DNA of 20,636 nt, from contig JAFGOG010000175.1 of the NCBI GenBank assembly GCA_016926595.1, forward strand, positions 1-20,636, in the 5' to 3' direction. Both the position numbers and the translations under genes were made by a program. Below, piece by piece: positions 7,158-14,798 of the stretch (positions are counted from its first letter, which is position 1; the number at the start of each line of letters is the position of its first letter). Source of the DNA: Anaerolineae bacterium. Lineage in GTDB: Bacteria > Chloroflexota > Anaerolineae > JAAYZQ01. The notes beneath the pieces were generated by a model that had not been told where the DNA came from, searched no databases, and saw nothing but the letters and a program-made list of their open reading frames with translations.

Positions 7158-8066
7158 TCACGTCCCGGCGATGTATTCGCAGTAGCGGCTAAACAGGTTT
7201 TTGGCCGCGGGCCAGCACGATTGGGGGCTCATAAAGTGGGAAAACTCAAAGGTGATCAGCTTCTCCACCCCGGCCTGTTGGGCGGCCTCCATCTTCCACC
7301 ACAGCTTGCGCCAGTCGATGGGCGGAAAGTTGAACGGCATGTCGCGGTCGAAACTTTCCACGTTCGACCAGGCGCGCATGCCGTGCCCGCGGATCAGCGC
7401 GCTGTTGGCCTGTAAAAAGTCGGGCAGTACGTCGTAGTCCACCTGGCCGTCCTGGAAAGCCACGATGTCCACGGTCCCCTCCAGCTCGCCCAGGATCTGG
7501 TCCCAATCGGCGGTGTGGCGGTCGAGCGTGATCGGGTCGTCAACCAGCTTGGCCCCGTAGAGGTAGGGTGAGATCAGGTTGGGCAGATGCGGCGACAGGG
7601 CCTTGCAGTGGGCGCCGAGCTCGCGCAAGCAGGCCACGCGCCGGGCTTCCAACTTGCCGATCTCAAAGGTCAGGTACCAGCCTTTAAAGGCCGGGCGATG
7701 GCCGTAGGCGGCCCACACCTCGTCGATAAACGCTTTGCCCAGGTCGAGCTCTTGCTGCAGGGTGCGCTGGCGGGAGGGGCGGGTGGCCGAGTCGTAGGTG
7801 CCAAAGAAAAAGGCCATCTCGTTGGCCTGGGCCAGGTCGAGGAACATGTCGACCAGGTCGGCATAGACGGGAAAGATATCGGCCTCGCGCTCCAGCACCC
7901 ACGACGGGCAGGCAGCCTTGCGCCCCCAGCCGGCGCGGATCATGATCACAGTGTCGATGCCGATCGCGCGCATCGTCGCGAAATCGGCGGCCCATTCGGC
8001 CGGCCCCCAGTTGTTGGAGGGGATGTCGTGGGTGATTTCGTCTAAAAACGTGCCGGTGATTTTCAT
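7158..8066 (-). CDS. DUF4434 family protein, TIM-barrel glycosidase-like
   Basis: This 302-residue protein has no signal peptide and appears cytoplasmic. It begins MKITGTFLDEITHDIPSNNW, then AADFATMRAIGIDTVIMIRAG. This is the DUF4434 pattern, a TIM-barrel domain related in fold to glycoside hydrolases. Acidic residues in conserved-looking strand ends are E135 (WYLTFEI), E237 (WSNVESFD) and E274 (ITFEFSHFMSP), which could act in sugar chemistry; this is inference. AAGGA lies about 7 bases before the ATG. It follows the AGE epimerase gene on the same strand after a palindrome-bearing gap, so the two probably share a transcript and a sugar-related role. The exact reaction of this family is not known to me. 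Confidence 0.75.
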   Translation of the reverse strand: MKITGTFLDEITHDIPSNNWGPAEWAADFATMRAIGIDTVIMIRAGWGRKAACPSWVLEREADIFPVYADLVDMFLDLAQANEMAFFFGTYDSATRPSRQRTLQQELDLGKAFIDEVWAAYGHRPAFKGWYLTFEIGKLEARRVACLRELGAHCKALSPHLPNLISPYLYGAKLVDDPITLDRHTADWDQILGELEGTVDIVAFQDGQVDYDVLPDFLQANSALIRGHGMRAWSNVESFDRDMPFNFPPIDWRKLWWKMEAAQQAGVEKLITFEFSHFMSPQSCWPAAKNLFSRYCEYIAGT

Positions 8067-8081
8067 AGACTATCCTTTTTC

Positions 8082-8134
8082 AGAAACCGGGTTTTTTCTT
8101 CAAAAACCCGGTTTCTTGCCGTAACCCGGTTTCG
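8082..8134. repeat. Perfect 15-bp palindrome plus a third half-copy
   Basis: AGAAACCGGGTTTTT at 8082-8096 and AAAAACCCGGTTTCT at 8102-8116 are perfect inverted copies with a 5-base loop. A third arm, AACCCGGTTTC, follows at 8123-8133. The sequence resembles AGAAACCGGGTTTCT-type dispersed palindromes that I recall from Chloroflexota and cyanobacteria. It lies between the epimerase and DUF4434 genes, so it would be transcribed as a strong hairpin. It could protect or separate parts of the message. The T-run inside the arm makes weak terminator activity possible. Confidence 0.8.
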
Positions 8135-8136
8135 AT

Positions 8137-9306
8137 TCATTTTGAGAGTGCCTCAAACTGCTGCCAGCACAGGTAGAGCGCGCGGGGGACGTGGAAACAC
8201 CCTTTCCACTTGCCCCCTTTGAGGGTGAGCAGCGGCTCGCCCCGGCGGTTGAGATAGCCGAACCATTCGCCGTACTCGGGGTCGGCGAAACGGGGCCAGG
8301 CGTACTCGTGCACCTTCTGGTACCACGTCCAGCACGCTTCCCGTCCGGTCAGGGCATAGCCCATGGCCAGGGCGACCAGCGATTCCAGGTGCACCCACCA
8401 CAGTTTTTGATCCCATTCCAACTGCTGCGGCGGATGGCCGTCGGCGTCCATGAAATAATACAGCCCGCCGTACTCGCGGTCCCAACTGAATGCCAGGGTG
8501 CTGAGCACCACGTCGACGGCGCGCTCGATCAGCGCCCGGTCGCCGCGGCGGTGGGCGATGTCCATGATGAACCACATAGCCTCGATGCCGTGGCCGGGGT
8601 TGATCAGCCGCCCGTCCATACAGTCGACGTGCGCGCCGTCGGGGGCCACGTGTTCATACAGCAGCAGCCGCTCGGGGTCGAGGAAATCGCCCATCACCTC
8701 TTTTAGCGTGGCCTCGATGACCTGGTCGAGCAAGCCGGCGGGCAGCAGCCAGTCCATCTCCAACGACAGGTTGGCCAGGATCATGGGGATAGCCAGCGCT
8801 TTCAGCGGGCGGGCGCCGGGCACGACCTTGTTGTATGGGCCCTTGGGATTCTCCTTGCGGCGCAGCACGTTGTCGTAGGCCTGGCGGGCGACGGCCTGGG
8901 CCCACTGCTCGCCGGAGGCCAGGGCGTACTGGCTAAAGGCCATGGCGGCAAAACAGTCGGAAAAGATGTTATAGGGCTGGATCAGGGGCCGGCCGGCCCG
9001 GTCGAGGGCGAAGAACCAGTTTCCGTCCGGGTCGCGGCCGTGCCGGGCCAAAAAGTCGGCCCCGCTCCTGGCCATGTCCAGCCACGTCTCGCGTTTTTCC
9101 AGCCGGTTGTAGAGCATGGAAAAGGTCCACACCTGCCGGTTCTGCAGCCAGACGAACTTGTCGGTGTCAAAGACGGCGCCGCTGCGCTCCAGACAGGTGA
9201 AATAGCCGCCGTGCTCCCGGTCGAGCGAGTGCGCTTCCCAAAAGGCGAGCACGTCCTGCAGCAGGGCCTGGCGGTAGAGATGGGATAAACCTGAGAAATC
9301 CAGCAT
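8137..9306 (-). CDS. AGE family epimerase/isomerase (N-acylglucosamine 2-epimerase-like)
   Basis: This 389-residue protein has the (alpha/alpha)6-barrel AGE family pattern. Members interconvert sugars at C2, for example N-acetylglucosamine and N-acetylmannosamine, glucose and mannose units, or cellobiose. Residues matching known catalytic positions are R57 (LQNRQVW), H239 and E242 ([11 protein letters not shown]), and H372 ([14 protein letters not shown]). W303-W304 and H306 (KLWWVHLE) line the expected pocket. The length is normal for the family. GGAGG lies about 8 bases before the ATG. The gene starts 25 bases after the secreted-protein stop codon, and the DUF4434 gene follows it. The substrate is not determined; a cytoplasmic sugar isomerase is the safest call. 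Confidence 0.85.
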   Translation of the reverse strand: MLDFSGLSHLYRQALLQDVLAFWEAHSLDREHGGYFTCLERSGAVFDTDKFVWLQNRQVWTFSMLYNRLEKRETWLDMARSGADFLARHGRDPDGNWFFALDRAGRPLIQPYNIFSDCFAAMAFSQYALASGEQWAQAVARQAYDNVLRRKENPKGPYNKVVPGARPLKALAIPMILANLSLEMDWLLPAGLLDQVIEATLKEVMGDFLDPERLLLYEHVAPDGAHVDCMDGRLINPGHGIEAMWFIMDIAHRRGDRALIERAVDVVLSTLAFSWDREYGGLYYFMDADGHPPQQLEWDQKLWWVHLESLVALAMGYALTGREACWTWYQKVHEYAWPRFADPEYGEWFGYLNRRGEPLLTLKGGKWKGCFHVPRALYLCWQQFEALSK

Positions 9307-9331
9307 CGTTTGTCCTCCTATAACGCCGGCA

Positions 9332-12300
9332 TTATGGCGCGCGGCGTAACACCAGGGGCAGATAGCTTATCCCGCCGGGCGGCAGCGTTTCCCCGCCGGC
9401 GCGGATAACCAGCCCGTATGCGGTGGTGCAGCCATAGGCCCACTCATCCCAGTGATGGACACGGGCATAATAGATCCCGTCGATCGATGGCTGCCAGTCC
9501 AGGCGCGATGAAGGCCACGCATCCGGGCCGTCGTCGTTCGAGGCCAGCAGCGTGCTGCCGTCGCGGTCGAAAAGGGACAGCACGGTATCGGCGTGTCCGC
9601 CCGAGTTGGTCGTCATAATGGTGTAGGTGACCCCGGTCGTGGCATAGAAACTGATCCAGTCATGATCCCCCTCGGCGTGGTTGGTATGGATCCGCACCAG
9701 GCCATCTGTGGGGTGCCACGCGGCCCTGAGGACCTGGCCGTCGGGCTCGTAGCGATCGGGTGAGATGGGGCAGGTGACGACCGTGTACTGCGCGTCGCCA
9801 TCGCCGCCGGCAACCGCGCCGCTGTTGCCGGCGTGGTCCTGGGCCTGGACGCGAAAGGCATAGGTGTGGCCCACTTCTCCCGCAAACCGGTAGAGCGTGC
9901 TTCCTATGCCCACCAGCAGGTCGGTCCAGGCTCCCTCGGCTCCGTCGCGGACCTGCACCGTATAGCGGGCGATCCCGGACAGGTTATCGGAACCGCCCCA
10001 AAAGACCTTGAAATCGCGAAAGGGCGCGTCGCCATACATCGGGGCCACGCTGGCGGCAGCGCTGGGGGGCGTGCGGTCCATGCCCAGGTTCCACGAAGCG
10101 GCGGCCGTCCAGTTGCCCGCCCAATCGTAGACCCAGGCGGCAACGGCGATGCCGGCCTGCTCCGCGATGCCGGCGGTGTCCCAGTCGATGCGCCACCCGT
10201 CGCGCCCGTCCCAGTCATCGCCGAGCCAGGCCCAGTGGTCGTTCTGCCAATCGCCCGAGTGCCACAGAAAAGCCACGTTGCGCACGCCGCTTTCGTCGTC
10301 GGCAGAGACGCGGATCGGCTGCAGCGTTTGGTTGAGCCAGGCCCCGTCACCCGGGGCCACGATCTCGGCCGTCGGCGGGCTGGTCGCATCCGCCAACAGG
10401 CGAATGGCGTAAAAATAGTCCGCGCCTCCCACCGATGGGTGGTTCCAGGCTTTCACCTTGATCGTGTAGCGGCCATCGTACGACAACTGGTAACCCAGGT
10501 GCGAGTCCTGCACCTTGCCCCGGATCTCGTCGTCGTTTTCGGCCAGCACGCCGACCCCATCGCCGTCCAGCAAGGTCACAAACGAGTCCAGCAGCGACGC
10601 GTCGACCCTGGCATCGATGTCGATCACGACCCTGTCGCCCGCGGCGCCGTCGAAGGCATACCAGTCGATGTCGCCGCCCGGGCAGATGACCCCATCCAGC
10701 GTCTGTCCATAGGCGATGGCCGTGGCCTGGGCAGCGGTATCGTTCGGCTCGTGGTCGTCGGCGCAGTCGGGCGGCGGGGTGGCCGCTATCGCCACATCGT
10801 CGATGTACCAGCCACGGTAGCCGTTGAATGCCGCGTCGGTGGTGTTGAACCAGAAACGAACCTGCACGGCGTGCCCGGCGTAGGCCGATAGGTCGATGGC
10901 CGGGCTTTGCAGCCACGCGTTCGGCGGGTCGTCGGACAGCCGCAAGGCGTTGGTAAACGGCCCGCCATCCACGGAAATCTGCACCCAGCGTTGATCGCGA
11001 GCCGGGTCCTGTGTCTCGGTCTCGTAGCGGTACCAAAAGCGCAGGGTGTGGCCGGCGGCCGGGATAAAGATGGGCGGCGAGGTGAGCGCGCCGGAGGGGG
11101 CCGAGCCGGTGTCATAGCTGCCCGTGGCGTCCTGGCCGTACCACCAACTGTGGCTGCCGCCGTGGGCTTCGGGGTACGGGCTGTCTTGGTCGACCTGGTG
11201 CCACAGTCCGCCGGCCGTCCAGTTGCGTTGGCCGCCCTCCATGTTGTCGGCATAGGGGGCGCTGGGCGCCCAATAGAACGACCGCTCCCAGGTGTTGTTC
11301 GTTTCGTCCGTTTCGACGACCGTGCTGCCGGGGTCGGCGATCAGCCTGACGGTGTGCCAACCGGGCGTGGTGATCAGCAAACCCAGATCGTCCGCGCCAA
11401 TCGTCGAGCCGCTGTCCAGGGAGGCAACCAGTTGGTGAATGTGCCTGGCGCCGTCCACCCACAGATCCACGTAAAAGCTGCCGGAGGCGCTGGCGCCGCC
11501 GCCGTTGATCGCGTGCCAGTCAAAATACGTCGTCTGATTGGCGACCAGGTTGTTGACCTGGTGCGTCCCCGGGATGGAGGAAGGGACCACCGGATAGGCG
11601 TAACCTGATGGCGCAGCGGGGCGCAGGTCGGGCTGTGGCGCAAGACACCACGGCGTGGTGATGCTGATCGGCTCGCTGGCGTCGGATTCGATGCTGCCCC
11701 GGTATGCCCGGACGGAATAGTCATACGCGGTGTTGGGGCCCAGACCGGCGTCCTGGTAGGTGGTGGCATCCATCGCCACCTGGCCCACCGGCGCGCCGTC
11801 GCGGTAGATCCGGTAGCCTTCCTCGTTCTTCGAGCGGTCGCTCCAATACAGGACAACCTGGCTGCAAGATGCCGTTTGGGCGGTCAAGCCGGAAGGCGCT
11901 GCCGGCTTGACCGTGAACGTGCGGGTGCTGCTCCAACCGCTCTGGCCGGCCGCGTTGCGCGCGCGGACGCGCCACGAGTAGGTATAGCCGGCCCACTGCG
12001 GGTTGGTGGTGTGAAAGGCCTCGCTCTGCCAGCCAAAATAGGTTGTGCCGGCCGGGCTGCCCCACATCTGGCCCTGGTATTCGTCGCCGCTGACGGACCA
12101 CAGCAGGCTGATGCTGTCGCCTTCGTGGAACGTCGCGCCGCTGCCCGGGCTCTGCAGCGTGGGCGCCGCCGGAGCCAGCGTCCGCAGTTGGACCCTGGCC
12201 GAAGAGACGGTGTCCGCGCCGATGGGGGTCTCGTCCAGGTTGGCCTCGTCGCCGGAAAAGCCCGCGCATCGCCCGGCATAGGACGGGTCTTGACACAAGA

Positions 12301-13483
12301 TGGTCCGGACGTTGTCACCTACCTTGATCGACCCGGCGTTGTCGTCGCCCAGGGCGCCCAGGCCGCCGGGCGTGGCCGTGTTGCCCACGTTCAAGACGAC
12401 ACAACCGCCGCCGTAACCTGCGTCCGCGTACAGCGCTACCTGGTCGGCGCTGGGCGTGCACGTGCTGCGCGCCTCGACGTGCGCTGAAGAGACCTGATCG
12501 TGGCCGATGCCATTGTCGCCCAGGTTGGCATCGTCGCCGGCCAAGGTCTCGCAGACGCCGCCGTCGTTGGCATCCCGGCACAACCTGGCCTGGACGTTGT
12601 CGCCCACCCGGATCGAGCTGATCGTGTCGTTGGGCAGCCCGATCGCGGTGGGGTCGGGGTAGGCGCCGCTCTCTTTGACCACGCAGCGCCCGCCATAGTC
12701 CGCGTGCTCAAAGAGGGCGATCTGGTCGGCGGTAGGGATACAGCTCTGCAGCTCGACGCGCGCTGAGGAAACCTGGTTGTCGCCGATGCCGTTGTCGCTC
12801 AGGTTGCTGTCGTCGCCGGTCAGGGTTTCGCAGGCGCCGCCATGGTGCTCGTCTCGGCACAGGGTGACAAAGACGCTGCTGCCAACCCGGACAGACGTGA
12901 CCGTGTCCTCGGGCAGCCCGATCGCGCCGGCGTGGGGATAGTCGCCGATGGGCCTGACGACGCACAGCCCGCCATAGTCCGCGTACTCAAAGAAAGCAAC
13001 CTGATCGGCCTTGGGCGAACAGGTGGGCGGCTGGATGCGCAAGCGGCGCACGGCCCAGGCGGCGCCCGCGGCGTTGGCCGCCTTGACTCCCCAGTAGAGA
13101 TCCTGGTTGTCGCGGCCGTCGATGGTCTCGGTTCGCTGCGCGCTACCCTCACCGGCATCGATAAAACAGGCAGCCGGGTCATCCATGTCGGCTGAGGTGC
13201 ATACGCGGAACGAGTACCCGTTATAGGTGCAGCCGCTGAGTGGGTTCCAGCGGAAGGTGAGGGTGCGCCCGCTCACGGTTGCGCCGTCGGCCGGCTCGAT
13301 GAGTGAAGGGGCCGGGCAGCCGGAGCGACGGGCTGCCGTAGCCGGCCCGGCGGGTTCGTCGGTGGGCGTGGCGGAGAGAGAGGGCGGGGCCGCGCCAAGA
13401 GAGGGCGGCCGGATCAATGGCCAGAGGATCGAAAGAACCAGGATGTTGCCGGCGATAGTGCAAGCCAGTTTGTGCTTGTTCAT
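9332..13483 (-). CDS. Large secreted multidomain protein with three beta/gamma-crystallin-like domains
   Basis: This 1383-residue protein (start at MNKHK) has a signal peptide of about 31 residues. Modules in order: a short FnIII-like region (about 56-150), and three crystallin-like domains (about 160-245, 252-336, 346-434). Two FnIII-like domains follow (439-525, 527-611), then a CARDB-like adhesion module (620-738) and a MAM/jelly-roll module like that of M6 peptidases (744-899). A PPC domain (907-1030), two Ig/FnIII-like modules (1035-1236), a second PPC domain (1238-1362) and the tail [12 protein letters not shown] complete it. The crystallin domains carry six sites of the (N/D)(N/D)xx(S/T)S calcium type, such as NDTISS, DNQVSS and HDQVSS. 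No catalytic domain is visible, so it is probably a surface or matrix binding protein. An upstream in-frame ATG at 13501 would destroy the ribosome site. Confidence 0.85.
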   Translation of the reverse strand: MNKHKLACTIAGNILVLSILWPLIRPPSLGAAPPSLSATPTDEPAGPATAARRSGCPAPSLIEPADGATVSGRTLTFRWNPLSGCTYNGYSFRVCTSADMDDPAACFIDAGEGSAQRTETIDGRDNQDLYWGVKAANAAGAAWAVRRLRIQPPTCSPKADQVAFFEYADYGGLCVVRPIGDYPHAGAIGLPEDTVTSVRVGSSVFVTLCRDEHHGGACETLTGDDSNLSDNGIGDNQVSSARVELQSCIPTADQIALFEHADYGGRCVVKESGAYPDPTAIGLPNDTISSIRVGDNVQARLCRDANDGGVCETLAGDDANLGDNGIGHDQVSSAHVEARSTCTPSADQVALYADAGYGGGCVVLNVGNTATPGGLGALGDDNAGSIKVGDNVRTILCQDPSYAGRCAGFSGDEANLDETPIGADTVSSARVQLRTLAPAAPTLQSPGSGATFHEGDSISLLWSVSGDEYQGQMWGSPAGTTYFGWQSEAFHTTNPQWAGYTYSWRVRARNAAGQSGWSSTRTFTVKPAAPSGLTAQTASCSQVVLYWSDRSKNEEGYRIYRDGAPVGQVAMDATTYQDAGLGPNTAYDYSVRAYRGSIESDASEPISITTPWCLAPQPDLRPAAPSGYAYPVVPSSIPGTHQVNNLVANQTTYFDWHAINGGGASASGSFYVDLWVDGARHIHQLVASLDSGSTIGADDLGLLITTPGWHTVRLIADPGSTVVETDETNNTWERSFYWAPSAPYADNMEGGQRNWTAGGLWHQVDQDSPYPEAHGGSHSWWYGQDATGSYDTGSAPSGALTSPPIFIPAAGHTLRFWYRYETETQDPARDQRWVQISVDGGPFTNALRLSDDPPNAWLQSPAIDLSAYAGHAVQVRFWFNTTDAAFNGYRGWYIDDVAIAATPPPDCADDHEPNDTAAQATAIAYGQTLDGVICPGGDIDWYAFDGAAGDRVVIDIDARVDASLLDSFVTLLDGDGVGVLAENDDEIRGKVQDSHLGYQLSYDGRYTIKVKAWNHPSVGGADYFYAIRLLADATSPPTAEIVAPGDGAWLNQTLQPIRVSADDESGVRNVAFLWHSGDWQNDHWAWLGDDWDGRDGWRIDWDTAGIAEQAGIAVAAWVYDWAGNWTAAASWNLGMDRTPPSAAASVAPMYGDAPFRDFKVFWGGSDNLSGIARYTVQVRDGAEGAWTDLLVGIGSTLYRFAGEVGHTYAFRVQAQDHAGNSGAVAGGDGDAQYTVVTCPISPDRYEPDGQVLRAAWHPTDGLVRIHTNHAEGDHDWISFYATTGVTYTIMTTNSGGHADTVLSLFDRDGSTLLASNDDGPDAWPSSRLDWQPSIDGIYYARVHHWDEWAYGCTTAYGLVIRAGGETLPPGGISYLPLVLRRAP
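12182..13006 (-). repeat. Coding tandem repeat: three crystallin-like domains
   Basis: Within the secreted-protein gene the pattern ADQ-(V/I)-A-(F/L)-(F/Y) ... YGG-CVV recurs with a period of about 93-94 codons. Each unit also has a GDD/GDE-(S/A)NL ... IG-D-VSSA-V half. Units one and two are also alike at DNA level, suggesting recent duplication. Unit three is more diverged and lacks the full NDTISS form in its first half, reading DDNAGS. Confidence 0.85.
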
Positions 13484-13490
13484 CACATCG

Positions 13491-13498
13491 CTTCCTTT
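13491..13498 (-). promoter_or_regulatory. Ribosome binding site choosing the secreted-protein start
   Basis: On the minus strand AAAGGAAG lies 7 bases before the ATG at 13483-13481. The alternative ATG at 13501 lies immediately before this site, so the shorter protein, which has a standard signal peptide start, is preferred. Confidence 0.75.
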
Positions 13499-13560
13499 CA
13501 TCCGAACCCCGGGGTCAGGGTTCGAAATCGATCTGCATCACAATCAGCTCCTGTCTGCGG

Positions 13561-13584
13561 CCTGCCGGATCACAATCCGGCAGG
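13561..13584. repeat. Perfect 10-bp inverted repeat between genes
   Basis: CCTGCCGGAT at 13561-13570 and ATCCGGCAGG at 13575-13584 pair perfectly around a CACA loop. It lies between the alcohol dehydrogenase stop and the secreted-protein start. No T-run follows on the minus strand, so an intrinsic terminator is not well supported, although a stable mRNA hairpin is. A weaker 7-bp inverted repeat (CGAACCC/GGGTTCG) lies at 13503-13524. Confidence 0.75.
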
Positions 13585-13619
13585 AGCGGATCGGGCGAGG
13601 GCGGGCACAAGGCCCACCT

Positions 13620-14786
13620 CTACAAGGCGGCGTCGAGGATGGCTTCGACGTCGTGGGCGGACAGGGGCCGCGGGTTGTGCTTGAGCGACCCCGAAGGCAG
13701 TGCTTTGGCGATGATGGTGGCAAAGTGCGCGCGCCTGAGGCCAAACGGCGCCAACCTGGCGGGGATGCCGATCCGGCCAAACAGGGCGCGGATCCACTCG
13801 ATGGCCTGCCCGGCGGCGGCGTGGGCATCCATCCCGGCGGTGTCGATGCCCAGCAAGGCGGCGACGTGGGCGTATTTGCCGGTGGCATAGTCAATGTTGT
13901 AGGCCATGGTGGTGGGCAAGAGCAGGCCGCACACCACCCCGTGCGGGATGTGGTAGCGCTCGCCCAGCGGGTGGGCCAGGCCGTGCACGCCACCCAGGCG
14001 GGCGTTGGTCAGCGCCATGCCGGCGAGCAGACTGCCATAGAGCATGTCGGCGCGCGCGTCAAGGTCGTGCCCGTCGCGGCAGGCCTGTTCGAGGGCGCGG
14101 CCAATGCGGGTGATGGCCTGGATGGCCAGGGCGTCGGTGATCGGGTTGGCGCCGATCGAGGTGTAGGACTCGATCGCCTGGGTCAGGGCATCGCTGCCGC
14201 TGGCGGCGGTGGCTCCGGGCGGAAGCGACAGGGTCAGTTCGGGGTCGACCAGGGTCAGGCGGGCGAACCAATCGTCGTGGCGCAGGCTATCCTTTTTGTG
14301 CTGGGCCGGATCGCAGAGCACAGCGTTCTTGGTCACTTCGGCGCCGGTCCCGGCGGTGGTGGGGACGGCGATCCACGGCAGGCCGCCGCCCTCGATGGGA
14401 CGCTGCCCGGCGAAATAGTCGTGGACCCGGCCGGGGTGGGCGAACAGGCCGGCGATGGCCTTGGCGACGTCCATGGCGCTGCCCCCGCCGATGCCGATGA
14501 TCAGCCCGGCGGCGTTGGCACGGGCCTGTTCCAGGCCGGCCTGGACCACGTCGAGCGTGGGTTCGCCCGAGACGGCGTCGTAGACGGTCGTTTGTACGCC
14601 CGCGCCCCGCAGCAGGCCCAAGGCCCGGTCGAACTGGCCGGAGGCCCGAAGCGAGTGCGCGCCACAGACGAGCAGCGCCCGGCGTCCGGCGGTGTCGTTC
14701 ACCGCATGGCGGGCGGCGTGCTGTCCCAGCTCCTGGAAACAGCCCGGCCCGGTGACGATGGTGGTGGGTAGGTAAAAAGAGCCCAT
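13620..14786 (-). CDS. Iron-containing alcohol dehydrogenase family protein
   Basis: This 388-residue protein is of family length. It has the dinucleotide-binding motif GIGGGSAMDVAK (98-109) and the motif PTTAGTGAEVT (142-152). The metal-binding region comprises D199 (GSDALTQAIES), H268 (GGVHGLAHPLGE) and H282 (IPHG), which align by spacing with the FucO-type ligands Asp, His and His. The fourth usual ligand, His four residues after the Asp, is Gln203 here; this variant is seen in some subfamilies as far as I recall. Members reduce aldehydes or oxidise alcohols with NAD(P)H. The gene starts 12 bases after the stop of the hybrid kinase gene, with AAAGGGA before its ATG, so the two are probably one transcript. 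The substrate is unknown. Confidence 0.88.
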   Translation of the reverse strand: MGSFYLPTTIVTGPGCFQELGQHAARHAVNDTAGRRALLVCGAHSLRASGQFDRALGLLRGAGVQTTVYDAVSGEPTLDVVQAGLEQARANAAGLIIGIGGGSAMDVAKAIAGLFAHPGRVHDYFAGQRPIEGGGLPWIAVPTTAGTGAEVTKNAVLCDPAQHKKDSLRHDDWFARLTLVDPELTLSLPPGATAASGSDALTQAIESYTSIGANPITDALAIQAITRIGRALEQACRDGHDLDARADMLYGSLLAGMALTNARLGGVHGLAHPLGERYHIPHGVVCGLLLPTTMAYNIDYATGKYAHVAALLGIDTAGMDAHAAAGQAIEWIRALFGRIGIPARLAPFGLRRAHFATIIAKALPSGSLKHNPRPLSAHDVEAILDAAL

Positions 14787-14798
14787 GGCGATCCCTTT

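Noticed and set aside
13515..13535. tRNA T-arm-like GGGTTCGAAATC
   Set aside because: No acceptor stem, D-arm or anticodon arm can be built around it. It is part of a chance 7-bp inverted repeat.
13561..13584. Intrinsic terminator after the alcohol dehydrogenase gene
   Set aside because: The stem is strong but no T-run follows on the minus strand, so it was listed as an inverted repeat.
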